From a virus: 28,246 nucleotides of DNA. Location of the stretch: positions 1-28,246 of IMG/VR virus record IMGVR_UViG_3300046468_000516; one strand, 5' to 3'. The position numbers and the translations under genes are program-made. Positions 6,788 to 14,838 of the stretch are shown piece by piece. The notes beneath the pieces are model-generated. The model made no database searches, was not told the origin of the DNA, and saw only the letters and a program-made list of their open reading frames with translations. Each line of letters begins with the position of its first letter. The first letter of the stretch is position 1.

Positions 6788-8683
6788 TTAAGTACCTGCT
6801 TGACTTACAATCATACCATCTAACTGTTGTTGATTAGTAACGTCTCTCGATACTACATAGGCTTTTAATGGCTTATCAAACTGTGCTTGTATTGCGTTTA
6901 TAAGTAAGTTATCGCCAGACCTTCCTACTATATTAAACGAAGGGTCTGCTCGTTGTGATGCACCTGCTCCACCACCACCAGTAGTATTAATAGGTGTTGC
7001 TGCTGATGATGATTGATATTTTTGTCTTGATATAGCTGCTACTTGGAGTAAACCTCCTGCTATTGCTACACCTGCGTTTATTTTAGCTTTTAACAATCCT
7101 CCATCTGGTAATAATTTATTTATTGGGTTAGCTAAAGTATTTTTAAAAACAGAACTTGCTGCTGAATAAGTATCTAATAAAGCAGTAGATATGTTAAATG
7201 CTTTTTGAGTATTAAAGGCTTTTTTCTTTATCGCCTCTTGTTTTACTCTTAGTCTTTCGTCATTTTGAGCTATTTCATTTTGAATACTTTTTCTTTGGTC
7301 AGCAGATAAGCTTTCGTTTAATAATCTATTATTCAATTCCTCGTTTAGAGCATTTGTTTTATTTTGCTCTATAGTTAATTGTCTTTCAAATTCTCCATCT
7401 ACAAAATCAGTAAGACCTGACATTACTACATTGTACCTTTCTATAAACTGAAGAAGCTCGTCTTCATCAGGCATAAAAGGAGTTACTTTTGCTGGTAATA
7501 TAAGTTCCCCTGTTATATTAGCAGTATCACTTATATCATCAAAATTCTCATCTTTAATAATATCTGCAAGACCTGCCATCTCATTGTAAAACCATTTTAC
7601 GAGAGGTCTATCTTTACCTGTTGGTTTTTTACCATTTTTTTCAGGGTCTAAAATTAACGCATCACTAATATTATTTATTTGTTCTAATATAGGGTCAGAT
7701 TCTTTCTTTATACCTTTAGCTAAAATATTGAAATCTTGTATCAATTCATCATTTGTCTTTTTTCTTAAAGTTAAATTAGCTTGACCCATCTGATAAGATT
7801 GATTAACAGCTTTCTCTAACTCAATACCTTCTTCTTTTAGTAAACCTTTTATTATCTTAACTTTCTCTTCTTGGTCTTCTGTAGAATTAACTAAATCTAC
7901 CCTCATTTGCTTAGATAATAAGGCAGAGTTTTCTTGAACTAACTTATCCATCTCTACCCTACCAGCTTGAGCAAGAGTATATTGTTTTATTTTTAATCTA
8001 ATATCATCTAAACTATTTCCGTATTTTAAATCTTCCTCACTTAAAGTAGGTATTAATTTTATTAACTCTTGAGTAACTACCTTTCTTCTTTCTTCAGTTA
8101 AATTAACATCTTCAAGTTCTTTTGCATATTGATTAGCAACTAAACCACTTGAATAAACTTCTTTTGTTAAATCACTTACGGATTTCTGAGCTTTTTCATT
8201 AGCTCCAAAGAAAAAGTCTAATGCAGATATAGCTGCTGTAATAGCGAAAACTATACCAAGAGGCCCCATAAGTTGTTTACCCATAAGTTTCAAAGCACTA
8301 CTAAGACCACCTGCTTTAGTAGATGCAGTACCTAACTGAGAAACTAACTGAGTGATGTTATTCGCCATACCACGAATACCATAAGGTGCATCAGATATAA
8401 CTCTACTAAGTTCCATTGTTGCTGAAGTAGCACTACCTGTAGCATCTGAAATTTGGTGTTGAGTTTTAACTAATTTACCATATTCTTTTTGAGTTAGCTT
8501 TAATGATTTAAGCGTACCTCCTGAACCTGTTTTACTTATAGTTTGATTTAATTTTTTAGCAGAGTTTTCAGCATTTTTAACTGTAAGGTCAATATCTCTA
8601 AACCCTTTTTCTGTAGATTGAAGTTTAACAATATTACCTTCATCATCAACAACTACTTTAAATACAATTTTTTCGTCAGCCAT
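6788..8683 (-). CDS. Tail tape measure protein
   Basis: At 631 residues this is the tail-length ruler that lies inside the tail tube. The N-terminal 130 residues are helical and Lys/Thr/Ser-rich; residues about 135-160 are hydrophobic (GPLGIVFAITAAISALDFFFG), then come long helices, and a coiled-coil region with QNDERLRVKQEAIKKKAFNT and ALLDTYSAASSVFKN. The C-terminus (SFNIVGRSGDNLLINAIQAQ and AYVVSRDVTNQQQLD) is the typical end of Bacteroidota phage tape measures. By the usual ruler relation (about 0.15 nm per residue) a tail of around 95 nm would be expected. The start overlaps the stop of a 48-aa ORF as TAATG. It lies downstream of the baseplate-type genes, the reverse of the lambda order. 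Confidence 0.88.
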   Translation of the reverse strand: MADEKIVFKVVVDDEGNIVKLQSTEKGFRDIDLTVKNAENSAKKLNQTISKTGSGGTLKSLKLTQKEYGKLVKTQHQISDATGSATSATMELSRVISDAPYGIRGMANNITQLVSQLGTASTKAGGLSSALKLMGKQLMGPLGIVFAITAAISALDFFFGANEKAQKSVSDLTKEVYSSGLVANQYAKELEDVNLTEERRKVVTQELIKLIPTLSEEDLKYGNSLDDIRLKIKQYTLAQAGRVEMDKLVQENSALLSKQMRVDLVNSTEDQEEKVKIIKGLLKEEGIELEKAVNQSYQMGQANLTLRKKTNDELIQDFNILAKGIKKESDPILEQINNISDALILDPEKNGKKPTGKDRPLVKWFYNEMAGLADIIKDENFDDISDTANITGELILPAKVTPFMPDEDELLQFIERYNVVMSGLTDFVDGEFERQLTIEQNKTNALNEELNNRLLNESLSADQRKSIQNEIAQNDERLRVKQEAIKKKAFNTQKAFNISTALLDTYSAASSVFKNTLANPINKLLPDGGLLKAKINAGVAIAGGLLQVAAISRQKYQSSSAATPINTTGGGGAGASQRADPSFNIVGRSGDNLLINAIQAQFDKPLKAYVVSRDVTNQQQLDGMIVSQAGT

Positions 8684-8829
8684 TATCTTGTTAGTTTTTT
8701 TCTTTTTATACTTGTTTTTAACTCTCTAAAACTTGAAGGTAATTCATATAGTCCTTTAGCTATATTAATATCCTTGTCTTCTATTAACCACTCGTTATTC
8801 CTTAGTAATTCTAATGTTTCTCTTATCAT
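8683..8829 (-). CDS. Small protein coupled to tape measure, 48 aa
   Basis: The ATG at 8829-8827 overlaps the stop of the 715-aa gene as TAATG and the TAA at 8685-8683 overlaps the tape measure start in the same way, so both ends are coupled. The product is a charged helical peptide (MIRETLELLRNNEWLIED... ending KRKKLTR). No family is recognised. The exact fit between two genes is strong evidence that it is translated; it may be a tail assembly helper. Confidence 0.65.
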   Translation of the reverse strand: MIRETLELLRNNEWLIEDKDINIAKGLYELPSSFRELKTSIKRKKLTR

Positions 8830-10976
8830 TATATGTCGCTTAATAATTCTATTTCAGATTTACCTGTATAAAAATCTGTTTCTATTGAGTTAATCTTATA
8901 GCTTTTACCTGAAACTATAAACCTATCTGCTAATGTGTATTTATACATTATATTTAAAGGTAAGTAAGCAGTTATTTTAGTAAGCCTATTTTTTGGGCTA
9001 AAAACACCTGAAATATAATTTTTATGATAGTTGTTAAATAAGGTTTCATTTGTAGCAACTAACTCCCATTCATCATTTTCTTTACTGAAATTTATTGATT
9101 GTTTAACTCCAAATAAATCAATATCTAAATCTGAATTAGCAGGTGCGTAATAAGATGATATTGGTTCGTGGTCTAAAGCTCCGTTATTTCCATTTACTTG
9201 GTTTACAAAAGATATTTTTCCATCTGTAGCAAGTGTTTTTCTATCCATAAAAAATATTAAAGGCTGACCAATATAGCTTTGTTGATTATCATCTACACAA
9301 AAACCCCATTGTATTCCTGTAGGTGGATTAGGATTACTTATATTTAATAATCTTTCAAACTTCATATGTTCAAAAGGTATTTCAATCTTAAATATATCTT
9401 TAGATAAAATAGCATTATCTTCTCCAGTGTATTCCTCTGTACCCCATTCTTTATTAAATAGTTGTTGATGTTGTTTTGCTAAAAAAGTACCTAACCCTTT
9501 GTAAGAATATTTTACCTCTCTAAAAGGTAGAGCTACATTTGTTTGACTTTTATTTACATCCACATATTCTGTAATATCATAAGGAGAATCTGAAGATGGA
9601 TTATCATAAAAGTCATTTAATGGTTTAACAATCATTTCACTTCCTTCAACGTAAGTAATAAGATTAAACATCTTAAACAATGATGTTAAAAAATCTAAAA
9701 CTTTCATTTCAGGTATTTGTTGAGTTATATTGAACTCAATATACTCTCCTTGTATATTAATAATACCTGTTGTATAACTATCTTCATCCCATACAAAAGT
9801 TGATATTCTATTTCTAACAAGCCAATTAATACTTGAAAATTCTATTGTTTCAGTAGTGTTTATTTGTATATAATAATTTTTATTTAATATAGAATCACTA
9901 CTTGTAGCCTCTATTTCTATTTGACCAGTACTTCCTGTTATAACACCACTTTCATATACCTTTTCCCCATCTCTGAATACAATAAAAGAATATGGTACAC
10001 TTGAATACCCTGAATCAACATTTATTGTTAATTTTAACTGTCTGTAAAATACATTTGTACTTGGGTACATTATAAGATTACCATTTTGTATTGAAGAATA
10101 AGTCTGAGTACTGTCAGTCCAATCATCTACAGTGTAAGTTATGGTTTCCACCTGTTCACCTGTGGTTACCACACCTTTTGCTCTGTGCAACCACATATAT
10201 AAATTGTTAAAATTATCCGAATATCTATGAAAGAAATCATCACTAAATACTAAGTTTTTACTATATCCATTAGAAATAGTATATTTTTTCTCAATAGCTT
10301 TTATTATAATATTTAATCTTATAGCATATTTTAATTCATTCCACTTAACTCCGTGGTCAAAAGGATTTCCGTTTTGATTGTCATAATGAAGATTACCCTT
10401 GTCTTCTATAGACTCATTTGAATCATAATAAAGCCTTTGTGTGTGCGTTATTAAAGGTACTTGTACTGGAGCTATATAAGACACTCCATCTACAGTTTTG
10501 TTTTGTATTGTAGTTAAATAATCTTTTATGTCATCAGGACTAAACATTAATTTATCTCCATTTTGCTTTTTACTAAATTCATCTAACCAACTTAATCCTA
10601 ATAGTAAATCATCTCCTAATATATCTTTCAATGAAACAGTGTTACCAAAGAAAGTTATTCTGTATGTATGAGCAATATTGTTTTTCAAATCAACTCCTTC
10701 AAGTTGAATATAACCATTTCTAAAAGGAATAGAGTTTAATTCTATATTTGCAGCAACTCGTATTCTTGCATCAAAACCATCTTCAATATCGTTATTATAA
10801 TAGTGTTTAAATATTTTATTATTGGTTTTACTCGCAGGTAAAGAAAATGTTTGAGAATACTCTGTAAACACCTTACTAATATCTCTAACGTCTTTTATAG
10901 TATCAGTAATACTAATACTAACATCTTCAAACATATCAACTCTCTGACCTTCTATGTATAATTGAGCTATCTGCAT
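8829..10976 (-). CDS. Large baseplate / tail hub-like protein
   Basis: This 715-residue protein starts MQIAQLYIEGQRVDMFEDVS and continues with DVRDISKVFTEYSQTFSLPA and KIFKHYYNNDIEDGFDARIR, a hallmark N-terminal block of a large structural protein near the tape measure gene in Bacteroidota siphoviruses. The middle has beta-rich segments with Ser, Thr and Tyr, and a later MKVLDFLTSLFKMFNLITYV followed by EGSEMIVKPLNDFYD resembles the hub part of tail proteins. I infer a distal tail or baseplate role by size and place. No lysozyme or peptidase motif was found. The start is 1 nt after the upstream TAG. Confidence 0.65.
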   Translation of the reverse strand: MQIAQLYIEGQRVDMFEDVSISITDTIKDVRDISKVFTEYSQTFSLPASKTNNKIFKHYYNNDIEDGFDARIRVAANIELNSIPFRNGYIQLEGVDLKNNIAHTYRITFFGNTVSLKDILGDDLLLGLSWLDEFSKKQNGDKLMFSPDDIKDYLTTIQNKTVDGVSYIAPVQVPLITHTQRLYYDSNESIEDKGNLHYDNQNGNPFDHGVKWNELKYAIRLNIIIKAIEKKYTISNGYSKNLVFSDDFFHRYSDNFNNLYMWLHRAKGVVTTGEQVETITYTVDDWTDSTQTYSSIQNGNLIMYPSTNVFYRQLKLTINVDSGYSSVPYSFIVFRDGEKVYESGVITGSTGQIEIEATSSDSILNKNYYIQINTTETIEFSSINWLVRNRISTFVWDEDSYTTGIINIQGEYIEFNITQQIPEMKVLDFLTSLFKMFNLITYVEGSEMIVKPLNDFYDNPSSDSPYDITEYVDVNKSQTNVALPFREVKYSYKGLGTFLAKQHQQLFNKEWGTEEYTGEDNAILSKDIFKIEIPFEHMKFERLLNISNPNPPTGIQWGFCVDDNQQSYIGQPLIFFMDRKTLATDGKISFVNQVNGNNGALDHEPISSYYAPANSDLDIDLFGVKQSINFSKENDEWELVATNETLFNNYHKNYISGVFSPKNRLTKITAYLPLNIMYKYTLADRFIVSGKSYKINSIETDFYTGKSEIELLSDI

Positions 10977-12116
10977 CTATCTAATATTGTTTATAGTATC
11001 AAATGATTTATCAAATTGTATTGTGTATTGTACTAACTTATCGTTTAAAGAAGTCTTGTAAGTAATATCTCCTGTTTTAACGTTAATTGGTAATACTTGT
11101 TCTCCATCTTCTGTTATGTTAGTAACCCATACCTTTTCAGATAACATCATTTCCTTAAACACTTTGTTATACTCTTCATCTAAGAAACCACTACTTAAAG
11201 TAACTGATTCTTTACCTACTACATTAAAATCTCTGTAAACGTGATTATAACTGTTATATGAAGATGCGTTTAATATATTTGACTTATAAGACTCTTTCTC
11301 AACATTCATACTCTCAACTGACTTCTTAAAGAAGTACATATCTTGTAAAGCACCAAACTTATTTACAAATGTTACCTTTTTAGGTTCGTATTTGCATTCT
11401 TGTAATGTTTCTACATTTATAGTTTTAATACCATTACTATCTGAAACAATTATCTTATCTACTGCACCTATTGAAAATTCATTAAAAAATGCTTCTAAAC
11501 ATTTATTACTTTCATAATCTGTACCACCATCTTCTAAAACTCTTTCTTTAAAAGAATCCCAATTAGTATCATCTCCATAAATAGAAACGTACTTTATTTG
11601 TTCTGAACTTTCATCGCTTTGTGTAAATGATGTCGTGCCTACAACCTCATTATCTTTTAAAAATGTAACTGTTGGACTTGAATTTGTATATATTGGAACT
11701 CTAAATGTATTATCTTCTAAAACAAATAATTTTCTATTTGTAATCATTAATGGAGATGGTGTAAAAACTTCTTCAAAATATTCATAACCATCAAAAGCAT
11801 CAATAGTATAAGCATAATAAATAATAGATACTTCAGATGAATTATATCCATTTAATTCAAACCTAACCCATACTCCTTGACCACTATAATTACCATCAAA
11901 CTCAATATCTAAAAAATCTCTTATAAGTTCAGCTACTTCAAATGTTACTCTTGGATTACCAGTTGTAGGTGTTGTAGCTGATTTTCTTATAGTATATTCA
12001 GGATTTGTCGGTACAGTATTTTTATCTCCAGTCCATATATATATTTTTAATATTCCATAAGACAAATTACTTACAGATACGCTTTCAAAATGTGGACTTC
12101 TTACTTGTATTGCCAT
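10977..12116 (-). CDS. Tail-associated structural protein, 379 aa
   Basis: The product begins MAIQVRSPHFESVSVSNLSYGILKIYIWTG (quoted in part: a PHFESV start and LKIYIWTGD strand), then TGNPRVTFEVAELIRDFLD, and is beta-rich throughout with many Tyr, Phe and Ser. This start pattern is shared by a conserved protein located between neck and hub genes in Bacteroidota phages, without an assigned function known to me. A distal tail or tail-tip role fits its place upstream of the large hub-like protein. The start overlaps the gp10-like stop as TAATG, and the stop directly abuts the next start. Confidence 0.55.
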   Translation of the reverse strand: MAIQVRSPHFESVSVSNLSYGILKIYIWTGDKNTVPTNPEYTIRKSATTPTTGNPRVTFEVAELIRDFLDIEFDGNYSGQGVWVRFELNGYNSSEVSIIYYAYTIDAFDGYEYFEEVFTPSPLMITNRKLFVLEDNTFRVPIYTNSSPTVTFLKDNEVVGTTSFTQSDESSEQIKYVSIYGDDTNWDSFKERVLEDGGTDYESNKCLEAFFNEFSIGAVDKIIVSDSNGIKTINVETLQECKYEPKKVTFVNKFGALQDMYFFKKSVESMNVEKESYKSNILNASSYNSYNHVYRDFNVVGKESVTLSSGFLDEEYNKVFKEMMLSEKVWVTNITEDGEQVLPINVKTGDITYKTSLNDKLVQYTIQFDKSFDTINNIR

Positions 12117-12652
12117 TACTTAATTGCTTTTAATGTTTTTAATTGAGCAGCTATATCCTTTCTATAACCTTCCTTTAATATTTTCTTTATCTCTTCTTTA
12201 GTTTCTTTCTTAACGGCTTCTATAAAACCACTACCCTTATACCTAAACCTTTTAGATATTCCTTTTTCTGCAATACTTCTTGCTAAAACAAAACCTAAAG
12301 ACTTCCAACTACTTTCGTAAACTTTTCTAAACTTACCTGTAGGTTTGTAACTTCCATCAACATCTTTTTCATATAACCTAAACATAGGTCTCATACCTTT
12401 AATCTTCGCCCACTTAGCTAATTTCTTAGCCATATCGTAATCGTACTTTCCCTTGTTCTTTATACCTCCAGATAGAGCATTTGCATATTGTTCTCCAAAG
12501 ATGTATAGCTCATTGTCTTGAACTCTATACCTAAAAGACTTGTCCAAGTTACCTGAAGCAGAAAACTCATCATCCTTAGCACCTTGCTTCAATCTATTTC
12601 TTATAAGCTTACCTACTTCTCTTAAAGCTAATTTTAAGTTCTCTCCCTCCAT
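12116..12652 (-). CDS. Neck / tail completion protein, HK97 gp10-like
   Basis: The 178-residue basic protein contains SASGNLDKSFRYRV followed by ELYIFGEQYANALSGG (about residues 31-63). This S-G-L-xx-S-F plus xYAxALExG-like arrangement is characteristic of the HK97 gp10-like minor tail or neck family. The C-terminal half is Lys-rich and helical (FIEAVKKETKEEIKKILK). It would act at the head-tail joint or tail completion. Both its start and stop are in TAATG overlaps with neighbours, so it is inside a tightly coupled operon. Confidence 0.65.
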   Translation of the reverse strand: MEGENLKLALREVGKLIRNRLKQGAKDDEFSASGNLDKSFRYRVQDNELYIFGEQYANALSGGIKNKGKYDYDMAKKLAKWAKIKGMRPMFRLYEKDVDGSYKPTGKFRKVYESSWKSLGFVLARSIAEKGISKRFRYKGSGFIEAVKKETKEEIKKILKEGYRKDIAAQLKTLKAIK

Positions 12653-13110
12653 TAACAGATACTTATGCCGTTAGGAACTTCTATTGATATATTTACTCCC
12701 CAACCTGCTAACTCGTTACCAAAACGCTCTTTAAATGGTTCAGCAGTTGGTTGTGTAGTTACTTGATAATTCATCTCAAATAAATCTCCTCTCATCAACT
12801 TCATTATTAAAGAGTTTATAACTTGGAATTGAGTATTCATAACGTCTTGTAAGTTGTCATTACCATAAAACAATTCGTGGTTAGCCTTTTTAGTGTTGTA
12901 ATCAACTATATCTGCACAAAGTAGATTAATGTTAAAAACAACTGTTCTCTCTTTGTAATTAGCACTATCTATCAACATATGTGATAATGGAAATATAGTG
13001 GTCTTATCTAAATCAACCTCACTTAAATCCCCATAAGTAACAGTATTTACTGATGGACTTGCCAGTAACTCATCCTTTATGATTTCTAATATGTCGTAAA
13101 CGTGTGTCAT
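12652..13110 (-). CDS. Tail terminator / tail completion-like protein
   Basis: The 152-residue protein has a pattern well known from Bacteroidota siphoviruses: an N-terminal helix (YDILEIIKDELLASPSVNTV), TYGDLSEVDLDKTTIFPLSH, a strand VVFNINLLCADIVDYN, GNDNLQDVMNTQFQVINSL and a closing GNELAGWGVNISIEVPNGIS. The size and alpha/beta make-up fit tail terminator proteins that cap the tube. Its ATG overlaps the stop of the frameshifted chaperone product as ATGA, which argues that ribosomes translate the -1 frame into this gene. Confidence 0.65.
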   Translation of the reverse strand: MTHVYDILEIIKDELLASPSVNTVTYGDLSEVDLDKTTIFPLSHMLIDSANYKERTVVFNINLLCADIVDYNTKKANHELFYGNDNLQDVMNTQFQVINSLIMKLMRGDLFEMNYQVTTQPTAEPFKERFGNELAGWGVNISIEVPNGISIC

Positions 13111-13367
13111 CTCATTTTTTGTTTTAACATTCTACTTTCTAATTCTGATTTCTCTTTTACAAATTCCAAATACATTAAGCATTGGTGTAAAGGGAGTCTT
13201 GTAACCTCTCCGATTCTTCTAACATCTTCTCGAGCGAGAGTAAATATTGCTTGATAGTCTCCCCATTTTCTACCGAAAGCTTGTCCTGCCGACCCTCCTG
13301 TTTCTTCTGCAACTCTTTGAGTGTATAAGCCATCGTATAATTCCCTAATTTTGTCGCTAAACGATAA
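13107..13367 (-). CDS. -1 frame extension of the tail assembly chaperone (frameshift product, 86 codons used)
   Basis: In the -1 frame relative to the chaperone gene, an open frame runs from the slippery site to TGA at 13109-13107. It has no ATG, GTG or TTG before Met residue 62 of the extension, and a TAG at 13385-13383 closes it just upstream of the slip, so it can only be made by frameshifting. The predicted peptide is protein-like: DKIRELYDGLYTQRVAEE, then GGSAGQAFGRKWGDYQ, REDVRRIGEVTRLPLHQ, CLMYLEFVKEKSELES. I know similar segments (FGxKWGxYQ... EVTxLPLHxCL) as small proteins following the chaperone in related phages. The stop overlaps the next start as ATGA. It would give a chaperone fusion of 258 aa, as with lambda gpGT. 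About 190 nt are read in both frames. Confidence 0.78.
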   Translation of the reverse strand, partial: LSFSDKIRELYDGLYTQRVAEETGGSAGQAFGRKWGDYQAIFTLAREDVRRIGEVTRLPLHQCLMYLEFVKEKSELESRMLKQKMR

Positions 13368-13882
13368 AAAAAAACCCTTGCACTAAGTGCAGCGTCTAAT
13401 GGAGCATCTCTCATTACATCAGCCATATACTCTGTACCCTTGTAATCGTGTATAAGATACTTATCTTTACTCCTGAACTTAATTGGTCTGTAAAGAACTG
13501 CCATAGCCTTATGATAATTCTTATTATCAAACATATACTTCTCTAAGTCTATAAACTCTCCATAACTCATCTTATCAAAGTTAGGTATCAATCCAAACTC
13601 TACAACAACGTCATCTGTACCTTTTAAGCTAAACCTTTGAACTAAATCTATCTTTTGATTAAGTAAGTTAGAAATGTGTTGTATGGTGCTATAAAACACC
13701 TCTAAGCCTAACTTGTCTATGTCCTTAAAGTCAATATTACAAAAGATGCTTAAAAGCTTCTTGTCTAAAAACTCAGTATCTTCTGCGTCTTTATTCTTCT
13801 CGTAAATATCAATATACCTTTGCCATTGGTTTAATTTTATACCTCTTAATGTTGCAGGTACTTCAAAACTAAAATCACTCAT
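13175..13882 (-). CDS. Tail assembly chaperone (zero-frame product)
   Basis: The 235-residue protein follows the Bacteroidota phage tail chaperone pattern: VPATLRGIKLNQWQRYIDIY at the start, KKLLSIFCNIDFKDID, a central GLIPNFDKMSYGEFIDLEKY, KAMAVLYRPIKF and PLDAALSARVFF (residues 161-172). The C-terminal part, with SVENGETIKQYLLSLEKMLEE, also fits the family, so the zero frame is genuine after the slip site. It would keep the tape measure soluble before tube assembly. The codons from residue 173 onward are unusually GC-rich: by hand count 54 of 120 bases at 13201-13320 are G or C against 36 of 120 at 13441-13560, as expected if two frames constrain the same DNA. A late promoter lies 22 nt upstream. 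Confidence 0.8.
   Translation of the reverse strand: MSDFSFEVPATLRGIKLNQWQRYIDIYEKNKDAEDTEFLDKKLLSIFCNIDFKDIDKLGLEVFYSTIQHISNLLNQKIDLVQRFSLKGTDDVVVEFGLIPNFDKMSYGEFIDLEKYMFDNKNYHKAMAVLYRPIKFRSKDKYLIHDYKGTEYMADVMRDAPLDAALSARVFFYRLATKLGNYTMAYTLKELQKKQEGRQDKLSVENGETIKQYLLSLEKMLEESERLQDSLYTNA
13366..13374 (-). other. T9 slippery run for -1 frameshifting
   Basis: On the minus strand nine T residues follow GGG. In the zero frame they read GTT TTT TTT TAT, giving the heptamer T TTT TTT at 13373-13367, which allows both tRNAs to slip back one base. The slip joins Phe172 to the -1 frame (Leu-Ser-Phe-Ser-Asp). A weak 5-bp inverted repeat (13365-13361 with 13336-13332) lies downstream but is closer than usual for a stimulator. 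RNA polymerase slippage on the T9 run, adding one U, would have the same effect. Confidence 0.7.
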
Positions 13883-13896
13883 AAATAAACATTGTT

Positions 13897-13930
13897 ATAC
13901 TAAGATAACTTAATTTATTTTTTTTGTGTT
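13897..13930 (-). promoter_or_regulatory. Predicted phage late promoter for the tail operon
   Basis: On the minus strand AACA (13930-13927), a 17-nt spacer, GTTATC (13909-13904) and TTAGTAT (13903-13897). The chaperone start is 22 nt below GTTATC. It lies back to back with the host-type promoter at 13938-13967, so this gap drives late genes leftward and the small operon rightward. Confidence 0.6.
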
Positions 13931-13937
13931 AATTTTT

Positions 13938-13967
13938 TTGTCAGATTAAATAATTTAACTATATTTG
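13938..13967 (+). promoter_or_regulatory. Host-type Bacteroidota promoter for the rightward small-gene operon
   Basis: TTG at 13938-13940, exactly 19 nt, then TATATTTG at 13960-13967 match the Bacteroidota housekeeping promoter (-33 TTG, -7 TAnnTTTG). The expected transcript start is about 13973, giving a leader of roughly a dozen bases before the ATG at 13985. Confidence 0.75.
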
Positions 13968-13984
13968 CATTAGATATATTGAAT

Positions 13985-14227
13985 ATGAATATTTTAGACG
14001 AGAAGTTAAGTATTAGGTTTGTTAAGTTTAAATGTTTAGATACAAATAGAATCTATAGAGTAGTAGAAACTATCTCTACATTTGATTTAAAGCAACCTCA
14101 TTACTTCGATAAAGTTACCGAATGTAAAGATACAGTAAAGAGAGATGATGGCGTTAGAAGGTCGTTTATGAGGGAGCAGTTAGGTTACAGATTTAAGAAT
14201 ATAGAAGGAATAATAGATAAATACTAA
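13985..14227 (+). CDS. Unknown small protein, 80 aa
   Basis: I chose the ATG at 13985 rather than a TTG six bases earlier because the promoter would place the transcript start near 13973. The product (MNILDEKLSIRFVKFKCLDT...) is basic and mixed alpha/beta, with no signal peptide, membrane segment or motif known to me. It is the first gene of a plus-strand operon under a host-type promoter, so early expression is likely. It could be a host-takeover protein; that is inference from expression context only. Confidence 0.65.
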   Translation: MNILDEKLSIRFVKFKCLDTNRIYRVVETISTFDLKQPHYFDKVTECKDTVKRDDGVRRSFMREQLGYRFKNIEGIIDKY

Positions 14228-14237
14228 AACAATAATT

Positions 14238-14603
14238 ATGAGTAACAAAGAAACAACCAAAGAACAGATTGCATACCTAAAATCAGTATTGCTATCACAA
14301 TTACTATTAGAGGCTAATGAAGAGCTTGTAGCTACAAACAGATACAAACAAAGCCTAAAGCAACAGATAAATAGAACTAATACTATATTAGAACCTATCG
14401 TAAGAGAAGAATTTGATAGCGTCTATAAAACAGACCCTGAGATGACAACTAATATCTTAAACAAGATAGAATCACTTGTAGATAAAATATCATCATACCA
14501 AATAGAAGAGTTGGTTATGCTGGAAGCAGTAGTAGATAAATATGAAAACAATAAGGATTGGTTCTTAAAGTATGCTGAATCTGATTTTTTAAGACTTGAT
14601 TAA
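14238..14603 (+). CDS. Unknown helical protein, 121 aa
   Basis: The sequence is almost wholly predicted helix with heptad-like spacing (YLKSVLLSQLLLEANEEL, then NTILEPIVREEF and IEELVMLEAVVDKYENN), so a coiled coil is likely. No catalytic motif is seen. The start lies 10 nt after the previous stop in the context TAAAACAATAATTATGA, which recurs almost exactly before the gene at 15134. I do not recognise the family. Confidence 0.65.
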   Translation: MSNKETTKEQIAYLKSVLLSQLLLEANEELVATNRYKQSLKQQINRTNTILEPIVREEFDSVYKTDPEMTTNILNKIESLVDKISSYQIEELVMLEAVVDKYENNKDWFLKYAESDFLRLD

Positions 14604-14604
14604 G

Positions 14605-14832
14605 ATGACAGAAATAAAAACACTATTTAAGTTAAATATGATATTTAGTAGGTTATTAAAAGATTATTTTGAAAAGCCATACGAAGTCCTATATGTATCT
14701 AAGGATGTTTACAGATACCACAACCTTAAAGATGTAAAAGAATATAAAGGAGCTATGATTAAAGAAGGTATAGGATTATTATCAAATACTATAGTAGCTG
14801 GTTATTTTACTGATAAAAATAATTATAAATAG
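14605..14832 (+). CDS. Unknown small protein, 75 aa
   Basis: I chose the ATG at 14605, which follows the previous stop after one base and sits in the context GATTAAGATGA. That 11-mer recurs exactly at the next gene start (14832-14842). A longer reading from TTG at 14596 is less likely. The product (MTEIKTLFKLNMIFSRLL...) is basic with an N-terminal helix and a moderately hydrophobic C-terminal half (GIGLLSNTIVAGYF). No family is recognised. Confidence 0.6.
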   Translation: MTEIKTLFKLNMIFSRLLKDYFEKPYEVLYVSKDVYRYHNLKDVKEYKGAMIKEGIGLLSNTIVAGYFTDKNNYK

Positions 14833-14838
14833 ATTAAG

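Noticed and set aside
13366-13374. The T9 run as a simple sequencing error that splits one chaperone gene
   Set aside because: Both frames after the run look like real protein and both fit expected gene ends, so neither is noise; changing the count by one base would destroy one of them.
13979-13984. TTG start for the first plus-strand gene
   Set aside because: An in-frame ATG lies six bases later and the promoter would start the RNA only a few bases before the TTG.
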